From Macrocystis pyrifera (taxonomy: Eukaryota; Sar; Phaeophyceae; Laminariales; Laminariaceae), in the NCBI GenBank assembly GCA_031763025.1, contig JASSKH010000036.1:2839001-2903000 (forward strand): a DNA stretch of 64,000 bases. Reading direction: 5' to 3'. The notes under the pieces are model-generated. The model made no database searches. It saw only the letters and a program-made list of their open reading frames with translations, and was not told the origin of the DNA. This document shows positions 34,215 to 43,728 of the stretch, in pieces. A program made the translations under genes and the position numbers. Each line of letters begins with the position of its first letter. Position 1 is the first letter of the stretch.

Positions 34215-35770
34215 CGACGCGTGGCGTTCAGCCTTGATCCGGCTCTGTCTTTGGGGAAAAATAAGCGGCCACCCATTAGGTGGACACCAGCAGCATCTAG
34301 AGTGATCGCCTCTTTGGCCTGGACAGTGTGCAGCGACAGCAAGTTTACCTTTAGGCTAGGGATAAATGAAACACTCTCTAAGGTTACGCGTACGTCTTCC
34401 GTGCTGTGAAAAATTAAATCCACGCTGCCTACGTACTCCACTGCTAATTCTGTTCCGTCACCGATAAATATTTTGGCGTTCTCAGGGGAGGGGGGGCGCT
34501 TGTTATACAAGTGGTCCGGGTTCGGGGTCATGTGCGTTGTCGCCCCGTTGTCCGCAATCCAACTCTCTATCCCCCTTCCCAAAACATCGTACTGACCGAC
34601 CAAAGCAGACTGTGCTGTGAGTAGATGTGATGGCTCTTCAGGAGCCAAGTAGTGCTGCGGTGGCTGCTGCGCCTGTTGCGCCTGCTGCGCCTGCTGCGCC
34701 TGCTGCGCCTGCTGCGCCTGCTGCGCTTGCTGCGCTTGCTGTGCCTGCTGTGCCTGCTGCGCCTGCTGCGCCTGCTGCGCCTGCTGTGCCTGCTGCGCCT
34801 GCTGCGCCTGCTGGGCCTGCTGCGCCTGTTGAGCCTGCTGCTGTGAATGTTGGTAGTACTGCTGCTGCTCACGTTGGTAGTACTGCTGTTGCTCACGTTG
34901 GTACTGCGGTGGTTGCTGAAGATGTGGCTGCTGTTGAGGTTCGTGGTACTGTGACTGCTGTTGGAGCTGCTGCTGTTGATACTGTGCTTGGTACTGTGAT
35001 TGATGGTGGGACTGTTGCTGTGGCTGCTGTTGGTACTGCGGCTGCTGCTGCGGAATGGGGTCTGGGGTGGGGAGGAGCGGTGTTGTAGACTGGGCGGTAT
35101 TCGCGGTATTCGCCGCGAAGTGGCTCCGGTAAACTTCACGAGGTGGGTTCGGGTCATCTACCAACGTCACGATAGCGCGGCAGTTCGCAACAAAATGGCC
35201 TATCTGGCCGCACCTGTAACATCTTGGGCGGGGGTCAGCGGCGTGGATTCCCGGCTCGGTGCCTTGTGGCCGATGTAGGTTAGGGGGGGGGGGGTACCGG
35301 GCGGCGTCGTACATTCGGTCGGTACCTGGTGGGTGTCCTCCGGGCCCGATGAAACGTGCGTCGCGTACCTGCGGCCACGACTGGTTCCCACCTCCGCCGC
35401 GGCCGGCGTATGGCGGCCATGGTTGATGTCCGCCGCCGCCGCTGGCGTGCGAATCCTGCCTCTGCCGATTTTTTTTCGGCTTCCCGTTCTTGTTCCCCGA
35501 GCGTGCCCCTCCCCAGTCCTGGCCTGCCCAGCCTTGACCATGCTGGTGTTGTTGTTGGTGTTGACGCGGTGGCTGATGTTGATAGTGTGGTTGCTGCTGT
35601 GCTGCTGCTGCTGCTGCTGTTGCTGCTGTTGCTGCCCCCAGTGCCCAGTGGCGCCACCACTCGCCGTGCCACCTCTGCCGCCCGTGTAGTGGCCAGGGCT
35701 GGGACCGGGGAAACTCCCCTGTCCACCTGCTCCACCTCCGCCTGTGGCTATCAAGACTGTGCTGAGCCAT
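34094..35770 (-). pseudogene. Copia-1 Gag C-terminus, zinc knuckle and protease
   Basis: The minus-strand ORF carries the retroviral-type knuckle CYRCGQIGHFVANC near 35220-35180. A Gln-rich stretch follows, with about seventeen QAQ repeats (34665-34830), then the aspartic protease domain ESWIADNGATTHMT (active site DNGA, about 34560). Downstream are IFIGDGTEL and SLKVNLLSLHTVQAK, and the ORF then enters the polyproline tract. Upstream of the knuckle the natural frame (Gly-rich GPSPGHYTGGRGGTASG) lies in another frame and joins this one at the CAG tract at 35595-35640. That indicates a repeat-length frameshift there. Confidence 0.88.
34173..34214. repeat. Uninterrupted (G)42 homopolymer
   Basis: Forty-two consecutive G residues on the plus strand (C on the element's sense strand, encoding polyproline just after the protease). 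This is exceptionally long for any genome and able to form G-quadruplexes. It is also a likely place for sequencing or assembly error. Confidence 0.9.
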
Positions 35771-36806
35771 CGATCATTTTCCTCTTACTCGCTTCCAACT
35801 CCCGGTACGTTATGCGAACCCGGTCCTCGATCATGTTGAGGGTCAAGTTCTGGGCGTATTGCAGGATTTTCTTGTCCACCTCGTATTCGGACGTCAGGCA
35901 TTGCAGTAGGTGGAGGTTGGCTTCCTGATCCGTTTTTGGGATCCCTACTTCGGAGAGCTTTTCTCGGATGATGCTCATCCTCTCGAAATAAAGGGTGGGG
36001 TCCTCCCCCTCTTTCATATGAGCATTGATGTATTCTCTCTGGTATGCCTGCTTGTCGAGGTCGTCGCTTGGGACGTAGTGCCGACGTACCTCGGCCATCG
36101 CAAGACTAGGGCTGCCTATGTCATAGATCTTGTATAACAGAGGTGAATTAGTCAGTGCGTTGGTGATACCCTCGTATGCCCTGCGAGCAGCGGCTACCCT
36201 TGCCGTTCCGAAACGGTAATCGAGGTCTTGTTGGCTCCTTCTATTTGGGCCCTGCAAGACTATCGGGTCGCTTGTTTCCTTCAAAACATCGTCGCAAGTG
36301 TTCGTAACAGCCCATGATAGAAATTGCTTCGACCATCTAAAATAATTTCCCTCGTTGCTACCGTCAAGTTTCGGTGAAGGCTTACCAAAACCAGCTAGAA
36401 ACGTGCCTGGCTGACCATGTGGCTCCGGTGGACGCATTCCTCCTCCAGCCCCCTGCTGTAGCCTCTCCATCCTCGTTCGTTCCTCCTCTCTGATCTCCAG
36501 CCGGAGCGACATCTCGGCCATCTCTCGTTTCAGGCGGGCGATCTCATCATCGCGGCCTGCGGCTCCGTCCTCCCGCGATGCCTCGTTCCTTCTACTCGTT
36601 TCTGCTCCGCCCTCTGGCGGAGCAGTTCCGCCCTCTGGCGGAACAGGGTTTCGCGCTCCTGCGCTACTAGCCATTTCCGCGGCCTCTGCCGCGGCGTTGC
36701 TGACTGCCTCTGCTGCCGCTGTTATCGCCACTCCTGTAGCTCTCCTGGCTCTGTCGACCTCGTTGTCGCCAGTGCCTCTGCTCGGTTGAGGACCCTCTGG
36801 CCTCTG
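35751..36806 (-). CDS. Copia-1 Gag, N-terminal part
   Basis: The open frame continues to 36941, inside the LTR; a start at MQRPEGPQP (about 36806) is more likely. The first 110 residues are Ala/Glu/Gly-rich with a coiled-coil-like Arg/Glu segment (EIARLKREMAEMSLRLEIRE). The UBN2-type Gag core follows: KLDGSNEGNYFRWSKQFLSW, YINAHMKEGEDPTLYFERM and LTSEYEVDKKILQYAQNLT. The frame ends with KRKMIDGSAQS just before the knuckle-containing part in another frame. Gag would form the cytoplasmic virus-like particle of the element. The frame offset to the next part could be a natural shift signal or a mutation; I favour mutation because the Gly-rich continuation lies in a third frame. Confidence 0.85.
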   Translation of the reverse strand, partial: QRPEGPQPSRGTGDNEVDRARRATGVAITAAAEAVSNAAAEAAEMASSAGARNPVPPEGGTAPPEGGAETSRRNEASREDGAAGRDDEIARLKREMAEMSLRLEIREEERTRMERLQQGAGGGMRPPEPHGQPGTFLAGFGKPSPKLDGSNEGNYFRWSKQFLSWAVTNTCDDVLKETSDPIVLQGPNRRSQQDLDYRFGTARVAAARRAYEGITNALTNSPLLYKIYDIGSPSLAMAEVRRHYVPSDDLDKQAYQREYINAHMKEGEDPTLYFERMSIIREKLSEVGIPKTDQEANLHLLQCLTSEYEVDKKILQYAQNLTLNMIEDRVRITYRELEASKRKMIDGSAQS

Positions 36807-36909
36807 CATCCGAAAAACTGAAAATCTCTCGCTCGTCCTCGAACGGGGAGTTGCTCTCCCGGCGTAGCCCCAACCAGCAAGTGCGTCCAATTGGAACAGA
36901 ACGCTAGCG

Positions 36910-37156
36910 TGTTCGATGCACTCACTGATATGATAGGCCAAGCCTGAGTCAGTTCGTAGAAGCCCCTCCAGGGTATATATATATTATCGCTTAGAAAACA
37001 CAAGACAAGGAAGAAAGGAGGAGAACATGAAGTAACCACAGCTACAAGAAGAAGAAGGGAGAAAGCGGCGGATAGAAACACGCATATTTCCTGTGTGGAA
37101 CTCCCAAATACCGTTACACATGAATCCATACACCAAGTACGTGAGCACTCCGAACA
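36910..37156 (-). repeat. Copia-1 5' LTR
   Basis: Ends TGTTCG/CGAACA, 247 bp, matching the LTR at 28955. On the minus strand it precedes Gag. The sequence after it (CGCTAGCGTTCTGTTCC) does not show the usual TGG-initiated primer binding site, so the priming tRNA is unresolved. Confidence 0.93.
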
Positions 37157-37161
37157 TATAT

Positions 37162-39171
37162 ATGCCCAGCAACGCTAAATCATCGAAAGACGGTTCAGCA
37201 GACTCTGGCCGTGTATTGTCTTGGCATACACGCCCCCCCTCCTTCCCTCCCTCCCTCAGCAAACCCTCCTCCTTCCTGGGCAGCACGCTCGCCTCTACGG
37301 CTGCATGAAATCCCTCGTCACCGTCTGCTGCGATTTCCTGCAGGTGGGAGATAGGGCGCCAGTTCCGGGCGCTGCGTCCCGGCCTGCGGCAGTAGATATC
37401 GCGTGTCGTTCTGTGCAACGCTTTCTCGTCGCTTGCCCAGCCTTTCATGACACAGGTATTGGCGGCGACCTGGCGTACAGGACGAAGGCACCTAGTGATG
37501 CTTCCCTCATGATCTTGACCGCTCCCCACAGCCCGACCAGCTGCGTCCGAGCTTCCCGTGACAGAGAGCTTCACGCGCGGAGAGTAGCTGGTGCTATACA
37601 GGCGCACCTGTTTCGCGGATAGGGCATATACGAGACCTGTTTCGTGGAGAGGGGCGTAGACGAGGGCGGGAAGGACGAGGGTACTTCTGTGTGTAGAACT
37701 TGAGGGGCGCTGGGCGTTACGGTTACGTATTGCAGTACCGACATATTCGATAGAGCTTTGACCGGCCACCGTATTTCCTCGATAATTTTTAAACCGGGCG
37801 CCAGGTCCTCAGGTGCAGGGAACGCAGAGGCGAGGCGATGGCGCACTTCGAGTCGATCATCGTTTTGCACAGAATGACCGAGTTGAAGGTATCATATAAC
37901 CTTAGTCCCGTTGTGTGTCGTTGAGACGAGCGCTCGTACAGCGGGAGAACGGAATGGCGCTGTTCGGCAACTGCTTCCCCAGCAGGCATGCCGTCATGGC
38001 GGCGTGTTATCGAGACGACTATGCTACCAACTTCAACTTAGCGAGCGGGCGCAAGTGCAAGGTATTCGCCGCTTCTACGCCGCAGTTGTTGAAAGCCTGC
38101 GCAGCATCCGTTTTGATCGCGATGCTAGTCAGCGTAAGGGGTCCATCGAGCAGAAAGGCGGTCGCCGTGCAAGTTGGTGCAAAGACAAAAAAAGAGTTCA
38201 GGGACTCCTGCCACAAAAAAGGGACACAGGAAAAAAAACGTACCCAGATATTATTTGTCATGGCACTCGTGGTTGGCTACGCTCACCTTAGTCGATCCTC
38301 GAGAGCATTAGGGAACGTCTCCTGTGTGAACCCAGAAGGGACCCTCTGCAAGTGGAAGAGAAAGGGCGTGCCGCGATGGGGGAGTGCATTGATGGCCGCC
38401 ACGTTTTGCCCCCGAATCGACCATCTCCCACCCGCGTCTACACCAAGAACCTCCTTATCCACCCGGCTGGTCGCTCTTACGAAGGACATGGGCAGCAGGG
38501 GCTCAATCCCCAGCTTTTGGAGAAGAAGGGCAGGCTGGATCACGGCGGTCTGCTCGTTCTCGATGTACGCTGATCCCCGTTGCCTCCTGAAGTAAAGGGC
38601 GGTCGGTCAACACAGGAGTCATCGGGGGATGGGTTCAACAAGCGAGACGGACGACGGACGACGGGTCGAGGAGATGTCGAGTCTTGTAGAAAAAACAAAC
38701 TGCGTCGCTCGTTCTGACGAAACAGGCAAGTCTGCTCTTGACCACCGTGATAACACTGCCAAGTCGGTACCGGTAGTTGTTTAGCTATGCTCTGGATCAA
38801 GCCTGAAACATAAAAACAGAGTAATACAACCCTCAGCTCACCTGTGAGTACAACAGAATGGGCGGCTTCAAGCGGTTGCCCCCATAAATCCTGAGCCTGG
38901 TCTCGTAGGAGAGCTCGAGCTGCCTGGTCGGCTGCTTCCTGCTGCTGCCTGGTCGGTTGCTGTTGCTGCTGTTGCTGCTTCTGTTGCTGCTGCTGCTTCT
39001 GCTGCTGCTTGCTGTCGATAGTGCTGGCACTGGTGCTTCTGGCTACAGCGGCCTTCCCGTTGAAGTCGGTTGCTTTGCGGGTGCTGCTGCTGGAGGCCGT
39101 TGGTACTCTTCCTGGCACTGCTCCTCCTCTTCGGTGTCTGGAGCCTGACACGGAGAGCTCTGACTGCCTGG

Positions 39172-39203
<32 letters not shown>

Positions 39204-39355
39204 GCTGTGCTGCTGCTGCTGCTGCTGTGCCGCTACTGCTCTGCTGCTGATGATGTGAGAAAGGTGCCGCTCGTACACGAAACTTGACAGTCCAGTGAGC
39301 GGAATTCGAGCCTCGGGGTGATTTCGGGGTGATTTTGGCCCCTTGGCCAATATAA
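37162..39355 (-). other. Candidate multi-exon host gene, unknown product
   Basis: Read on the minus strand. Exon a ends at 38842 with the donor CACAG/GTGAGC and encodes a Gln-rich stretch followed by QEAADQAARALLRDQAQ and PLEAAHSVVLT. Exon b can be taken as 38569-38287, joining in phase at GATCAG/CGTACATC. It encodes YIENEQTAVIQPALLLQKLG, DKEVLGVDAGGRWSIRG and ETFPNALEDRLR, then either stops or splices at AAG/GTGAGC. Further protein-like stretches lie at 38261-38019 (SIAIKTDAAQAFNNCG) and 37870-37571 (EEIRWPVKALSNMSVLQY), but I could not join them in phase. Exon a is duplicated in inverted orientation at 54285-54780; exon b is not. No known domain is recognised. Copia-1 sits immediately downstream. 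Confidence 0.4.
38930..39255. repeat. CAG/CTG runs in candidate exon a
   Basis: CTG-rich stretches at 38935-39012 and 39175-39245, encoding polyGln or polyAla on the minus strand. The reading frame of the surrounding exon changes across them relative to the inverted copy at 54420-54460, so they are unstable in length. Confidence 0.8.
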
Positions 39356-39669
39356 ATCGTCGTAATCAAAAGTCGTAATCTATCTCGCTCGGTAAACTCC
39401 TTATATTATCAGGTATTGACCAATAGTAATGCGTCGTAATCAAGAAAAATGCCCTACCTTTTGTCGCTGTGCCCTGCTGTCGACGTGACTACGTACTACT
39501 GATACGTACCCAGCCAAAGAATGTGGACCATAACGCCTATTTCTCTCGACAACAACAAATGCAGATTATTTTCATATCGACTCCCGATCCCTAATAATAA
39601 TCGTTTCCATTGTATCGTGTCCTATATAGTCTCTCACATGGTTCCATGTAAGCTTCCATGGACGTTTTC
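39356..39669. other. Spacer left of Copia-2
   Basis: AT-rich spacer with no ORF of note on the minus strand and a 97-codon plus-strand ORF that crosses into the LTR. The last five bases, TTTTC, are the Copia-2 target site. Confidence 0.5.
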
Positions 39670-40130
39670 TATTATGGATAATTGCGTTGTACCCTGGCAA
39701 TGTAGACAGAGGCTGTGTCCTCGGTGTTACCCGAGATATGACACCGGGCTAGCGATGGCCCGGGCAGTAAGATACTCCCGTGCTGTAGAGAGAAGAAGAC
39801 GTGATAACACGTAAACACTGGCGCTTAGATGGCCAACACACACAGATGTACTCCACAGAGAATGCAAGAGTCCAGACGAGACGGCAGCTTCCAGAGATGA
39901 ACAGGTAGCTAGGACACCATCAAGATCCGGGTAGAGAGCACTTCAGAGAGCGTCCAAAGAGAGTGAGATACTCGATCCTACGAGAAGATACGATACGGTT
40001 GCTATTCCTCCGCATAACTACGTTACATGCCGAAACATACAATCTACGATACACGTATGATCTACGATACATAAGCAGTGCTACTTGAACATTGACACAA
40101 ACATGGTCATGTGCTAACATGTCCATAACA
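39670..40130 (-). repeat. Copia-2 3' LTR
   Basis: It starts TATTATGGATAATTGCG and ends TGTCCATAACA. The inner end pairs with TGTTATGGA, so the outer T-A start likely arose from TG. A few differences from the other LTR are visible, for example GGGCAGTAAG versus GGGGAGTAAG, and CGTTACATG versus CGTTGCATG. Confidence 0.93.
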
Positions 40131-40145
40131 CTCCCCCTCAATGTG
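40131..40145 (-). other. Copia-2 polypurine tract
   Basis: The minus strand reads CACATTGAGGGGGAG immediately before the 3' LTR. A purine block of this kind at this position is the expected plus-strand primer site. Confidence 0.82.
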
Positions 40146-40513
40146 AAATTCGATGATAAAACCAAAAAAAACAATTTCAGTCAGTGATAAAATAGAAAAC
40201 AGTCAAGAAACCATTTCCTGCAATATAGTAGTTCGATGCGTTTACTAGTACAATTTTAACAATGCTTTGTGCCTTACGTGCATACATTTATGTGCTTGCA
40301 AAAGTACTGCTATCGTTCCTGCACAAACCAAATTTACCATAACCTTCAATCCTACATGTCTCGTTCAACCAGTAATGGTTCGAGACGAATGTTGACCATT
40401 GAAATAGCAAGCTGATTTCCACAAATAACAGATTCACAAAACAAACACACAAACACAAACACAGTGTTGATGACACAAACAAATAACATAAGATGTTGAC
40501 GACGATACTGACG

Positions 40514-42226
40514 TCAGAAGCTGCTGATGATGTCCAGTAGCTGTTGGAAACGCGGCTTAGCAAAATGCTTGGTCCCGATATCGGCGGGGTTGTCCTTTGT
40601 GGAGATGTAGTGAGTCGAAATCTTCCCCTCGGATACCAGCTCGCGAATGTAGAAGTAACGGAGTGCAATGTGCTTGGTTCGAGAACTATATGAACGGTTT
40701 CCAAGCGCATGCAGAGTTGCAGTGTTGTCGCAGTGAAGCGGCACTTGAACGAACTGCTCCCCAAACCCTAGCTCCGTCAGCATGTTCATGCAGAACACGG
40801 CTTCCTTCATCGCGAGTGCCGATGCAAGCAGCTCAGCTTCCATTGTGGACATGGCTGTAAGGCTTTGAAGACCAGATTTGAAACTGATTGGAGCCCTGGC
40901 CAACATCATGATGAAACACGACGTCGACTTGCCGTTGTCCGGGTTATTAGCCCAGTTTGAGTCCGAGAAGGCCGTGAGCTTAAAGCCTCCCTTCTTGTAC
41001 ACAATTTTGAAGTCGGTGGACCCTGCCAGGTACCGCAAAATGTGCTTGGCCGCCACCATGTGCACTTTCGACGGATTTGACATAGCACGAGAAATCTGAC
41101 CCGAGCTGTACATTATGTCATACCTGAGTACAGAAGCCAGGTACATGACCGTGCCTGCGATCGCTTGGTACCTCTGCTTCTCGTCGGCGTTCAGTAGGGT
41201 CTCCTCCGGCTGCTTTGTGGAGAGTTCAGGTCCGTATCCGGGAGTCAGTGTTGGCTTGCAGTTGGCGAAGCCGAATCGCTCCAGCGCGGACTTGGTGTAG
41301 TCCTCCTGGTCGATTGTAAGCGTCCTTTCGGCACGGTTGCGGGTGACCTGCAGCCCAAGTACACGCGACACATCTCCCATGTCAGTCATCTTGAACCTGT
41401 CCATGAGCTGCGTCTTGATCTTCTCGATTACTTCGATGTTGCCACCAATCACGAGTAGATCGTCCACGTACAAGGTGAGGATGACGGTGACACCCCCATG
41501 CTGGTATATGTAGACACAAGTGTCGGACTTCAGCGGGATGAAACCGATGACCTTGAGGACGGGATCAATGGTATGGAACCAGTTCCCGGGGCTCTGAGCT
41601 AGCCCATAGAGGCTTTTCTCCAGCTTCATGACCAGAGGGCCTCCATCCTTGTCCTTGGTCTGGTAGCCAGGTGGCTGAGCTACAAATACTTCCTCTTGAA
41701 TGTCGGCATACAGAAAAGCAGTTTTCACGTCCAGCTGAAATACCTCCAGATCCAGCTCCGCTGCAATTGCTAGCACCATTCGGATGCTTTGCAGACGGCA
41801 AACCGGAGCAAACGTACTGCCGCAGTCCAGGCCCGGAACCTGGTTCCAGCCTTGAGCCACAACCCGCGCTTTGTATGAGTTATCAGCTTTACGCTTCAGA
41901 ACCCACCTGGAGTTGATGACTTTCTGTCCCGGAGGAACAGATGATCGCGGTACCAGCTTGTACACTCCTAGTTCGTTCAGACTGGCCATTTCTTTGTCCG
42001 CGGCAGCTCCCCAAAACTTAGCGTCTGGAAGCTTCATGGCTTCAGCATATGACTTGGGGACTCCCGGCTGCATGGTCTGTACAGCATACGCGTACTCCAC
42101 GAATCTAGACATGCCGTTCTTGTGAGCTACGTCCTGGCACTCCCCCTTCGTGATGTACGCAAAGCCGAGCCGTCTCAGTTCGCTAAGTGTTCTGGCGTTA
42201 GGTTGGCTTGAGGCAGATCTGGTCAC
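40514..42226 (-). CDS. Copia-2 reverse transcriptase-RNase H
   Basis: 570 open codons. RT: EMASLNELGVYKLVPR, INSRWVLKRKADNSYKARVV, FQLDVKTAFLYADIQEEV, KSLYGLAQSPGNWFHTI, the catalytic LTLYVDDLLVIGG and GTVMYLASVLRYDIMYS. RNase H: LTAFSDSNWANNPDNGKS, STMEAELLASALAMKEAVF, HCDNTATLHALGNRS and DIGTKHFAKPRF. Active-site Asp residues of both domains are present. It copies element RNA into cDNA in cytoplasmic particles. The frame starts four bases before the integrase stop; a one-base change in the CCCCC run near 42230 separates them, so originally this was one polyprotein or uses a frameshift there. Confidence 0.94.
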   Translation of the reverse strand: MTRSASSQPNARTLSELRRLGFAYITKGECQDVAHKNGMSRFVEYAYAVQTMQPGVPKSYAEAMKLPDAKFWGAAADKEMASLNELGVYKLVPRSSVPPGQKVINSRWVLKRKADNSYKARVVAQGWNQVPGLDCGSTFAPVCRLQSIRMVLAIAAELDLEVFQLDVKTAFLYADIQEEVFVAQPPGYQTKDKDGGPLVMKLEKSLYGLAQSPGNWFHTIDPVLKVIGFIPLKSDTCVYIYQHGGVTVILTLYVDDLLVIGGNIEVIEKIKTQLMDRFKMTDMGDVSRVLGLQVTRNRAERTLTIDQEDYTKSALERFGFANCKPTLTPGYGPELSTKQPEETLLNADEKQRYQAIAGTVMYLASVLRYDIMYSSGQISRAMSNPSKVHMVAAKHILRYLAGSTDFKIVYKKGGFKLTAFSDSNWANNPDNGKSTSCFIMMLARAPISFKSGLQSLTAMSTMEAELLASALAMKEAVFCMNMLTELGFGEQFVQVPLHCDNTATLHALGNRSYSSRTKHIALRYFYIRELVSEGKISTHYISTKDNPADIGTKHFAKPRFQQLLDIISSF

Positions 42227-43728
42227 GGGGGAGGTGTAATGGCGCGACCTCCGCGCGACGCAGAACCACCACGTGAAGAACCACCACGCGAAGAACCACC
42301 ACGCGAAGAACCTCCACGCGAAGAACCTCCACGCGAAGAACCACCACGCGAAGAACCACCACGCGCAGAACCACCAGGCGTAGCACCAGACGGCGTAGAT
42401 CCCGATGGCGAAGCGGAAGGGCTCACTCCCCCAGGCGAAGCAGGCGGGGTAGGAGCAACAGGGCTAACGCCAATATCGCGATCGGTGACATCACGGATTT
42501 GTTCCAAAAAGTCGGTCACTAACGGCTCTGCAGCGTCCAGGTTAGGAGAAGGCGAACCGATATCTTGATTAGACGTGTATTCACGCACATCTCTTACCAA
42601 GTCGTCACTTTCGTCGTACGTGAACTTGCTGTTGTCGAAACCACCGACCTCCACGCGAGGCAGTGCAGAGGGCGTCTCAATGAAGACAACATTTCGACTC
42701 TCTCTGACACGTTTCGTCGCTGGATTGTAGACCCGGTAAGACTTGCTGTCTGTGCTATATCCAACCAGGCGTCCTTCCCAAGCACGCGGCTCCAATTTCT
42801 TGGTGTGGGTCTCTACGTGTACAAACGACCTAGCCCCGACAACTCGAATGTTCCCGAGGTAAGCATCGTTGCCGGAGAGTGCCTTGTAGGGCGTACCGTT
42901 GCTCAACGCCGCATGTGGGACCCGGTTGCTCAGGTAGACTGCAGTCAGCATCAACTCCCCCCAGAGAAAACTCGGGAGACCCGAATCAGCAAGCAAACCG
43001 CGCACGATACCAGCAAGCGTTCGACCTGCCCGCTCGTTTGCGCCGATCTGCTGAGGGGTATTGGTAGAAGCAAACTCCAACTTGACGCCGATGTTTAGAC
43101 AGTACTGGCGGAACTCCTCACTCGTAAACTCCGTACCTTTGTCCCGTCTCAGGTGGACTAAACGCTCTCCGGACGGAATCACGACGGCCTTGTTGAACAG
43201 CACGAGGGAGTCGATGGTGTGTGTCTTGCTCTTGATGAGGTAAATCTCCTTCCACTTCGTCAGCTGATCAACAAACTTGGTGACGTAGGTGTAGCCGCCC
43301 AGTGCCGGAGGGTTGATCGGTCCCATGGTGTCAACAGAGACATGTTCAAACGGCCGCTGGACGTCATACGACGCTTGTTTCGGGTGGGGTTGCTGCTCAC
43401 TCTTGCCGAATGGGCAGACGTCGCACGGCGTCAGGTCACCGTTGTACTCAACACCGCTGTGCGGCATCTTCCGAAGAACTTCCATGCTGTTGCGGTTGGC
43501 ATGCCCCATGCGACGGTGCCACAGGTCAGCAGAAACCACCTTTAAGGCAGCACCGCTAGGCTTCACGGAGGTACCAGCACGGTTTTCGATCGCGACAGCG
43601 ATGGAGCACATGATTTGTCCGGTCGTTGCGTCGACGCCTAGAGTCTTCATCGGCACACCGAGGTCGCCCTTTTCGAACCTCGGTTTCTCCGGGTAGAACA
43701 GTGCAGCCATCCCCTCCACCATGGCCAT
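42223..43728 (-). CDS. Copia-2 integrase
   Basis: 501 open codons. A GAG-pre-integrase/HHCC site (DLWHRRMGHANRNSMEVL ... TPCDVCPFGK) is followed by the rve core: HVSVDTMGPINPP (Asp), HLRRDKGTEFTSEEF (Asp) and QQIGANERAGRTLAG (Glu). Then WGELMLTAVYLSNRVPHAA and GRLVGYSTDSKSYRVYN typical of copia. The C-terminus is Ser/Pro-rich and closes with seven RGGSS repeats. Integrase inserts the cDNA into the nuclear genome; the 5-bp target duplication seen here fits. The upstream frame joins the protease at about 43745, where WER is followed by NLFSVSMAMVEG in this frame. Confidence 0.94.
   Translation of the reverse strand: MAMVEGMAALFYPEKPRFEKGDLGVPMKTLGVDATTGQIMCSIAVAIENRAGTSVKPSGAALKVVSADLWHRRMGHANRNSMEVLRKMPHSGVEYNGDLTPCDVCPFGKSEQQPHPKQASYDVQRPFEHVSVDTMGPINPPALGGYTYVTKFVDQLTKWKEIYLIKSKTHTIDSLVLFNKAVVIPSGERLVHLRRDKGTEFTSEEFRQYCLNIGVKLEFASTNTPQQIGANERAGRTLAGIVRGLLADSGLPSFLWGELMLTAVYLSNRVPHAALSNGTPYKALSGNDAYLGNIRVVGARSFVHVETHTKKLEPRAWEGRLVGYSTDSKSYRVYNPATKRVRESRNVVFIETPSALPRVEVGGFDNSKFTYDESDDLVRDVREYTSNQDIGSPSPNLDAAEPLVTDFLEQIRDVTDRDIGVSPVAPTPPASPGGVSPSASPSGSTPSGATPGGSARGGSSRGGSSRGGSSRGGSSRGGSSRGGSSRGGSASRGGRAITPPP
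42245..42375 (-). repeat. 15-bp minisatellite encoding RGGSS repeats
   Basis: CGCGAAGAACCACCA and close variants are repeated about eight times on the plus strand, giving Arg-Gly-Gly-Ser-Ser on the sense strand at the integrase C-terminus. Confidence 0.9.

Larger units (their letters stand above)
28955..37156 (-). mobile_element. Copia-1, complete Ty1/copia LTR retrotransposon
   Basis: It is 8.2 kb, oriented on the minus strand, bounded by 247-bp LTRs (28955-29201 and 36910-37156). Direct repeats TATAT at 28950-28954 and 37157-37161 form the target duplication. The internal order on the minus strand is Gag, CCHC zinc knuckle, protease, integrase, reverse transcriptase, RNase H. Integrase before RT defines the copia superfamily. 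Several frame breaks fall in long C/G homopolymers. The near-identical LTRs suggest a fairly recent insertion, so some breaks may be sequencing or slippage errors. A 966-bp noncoding stretch separates RNase H from the 3' LTR. Confidence 0.95.

Noticed and set aside
34627-35088. Plus-strand Ala/Pro/Val repeat protein
   Set aside because: Antisense of the Gln-rich QAQ repeat in Copia-1 Gag; the repeat keeps all frames open.
37093-37622. Plus-strand ORFs next to Copia-1
   Set aside because: They overlap the LTR or read antisense to the more protein-like minus-strand frame.
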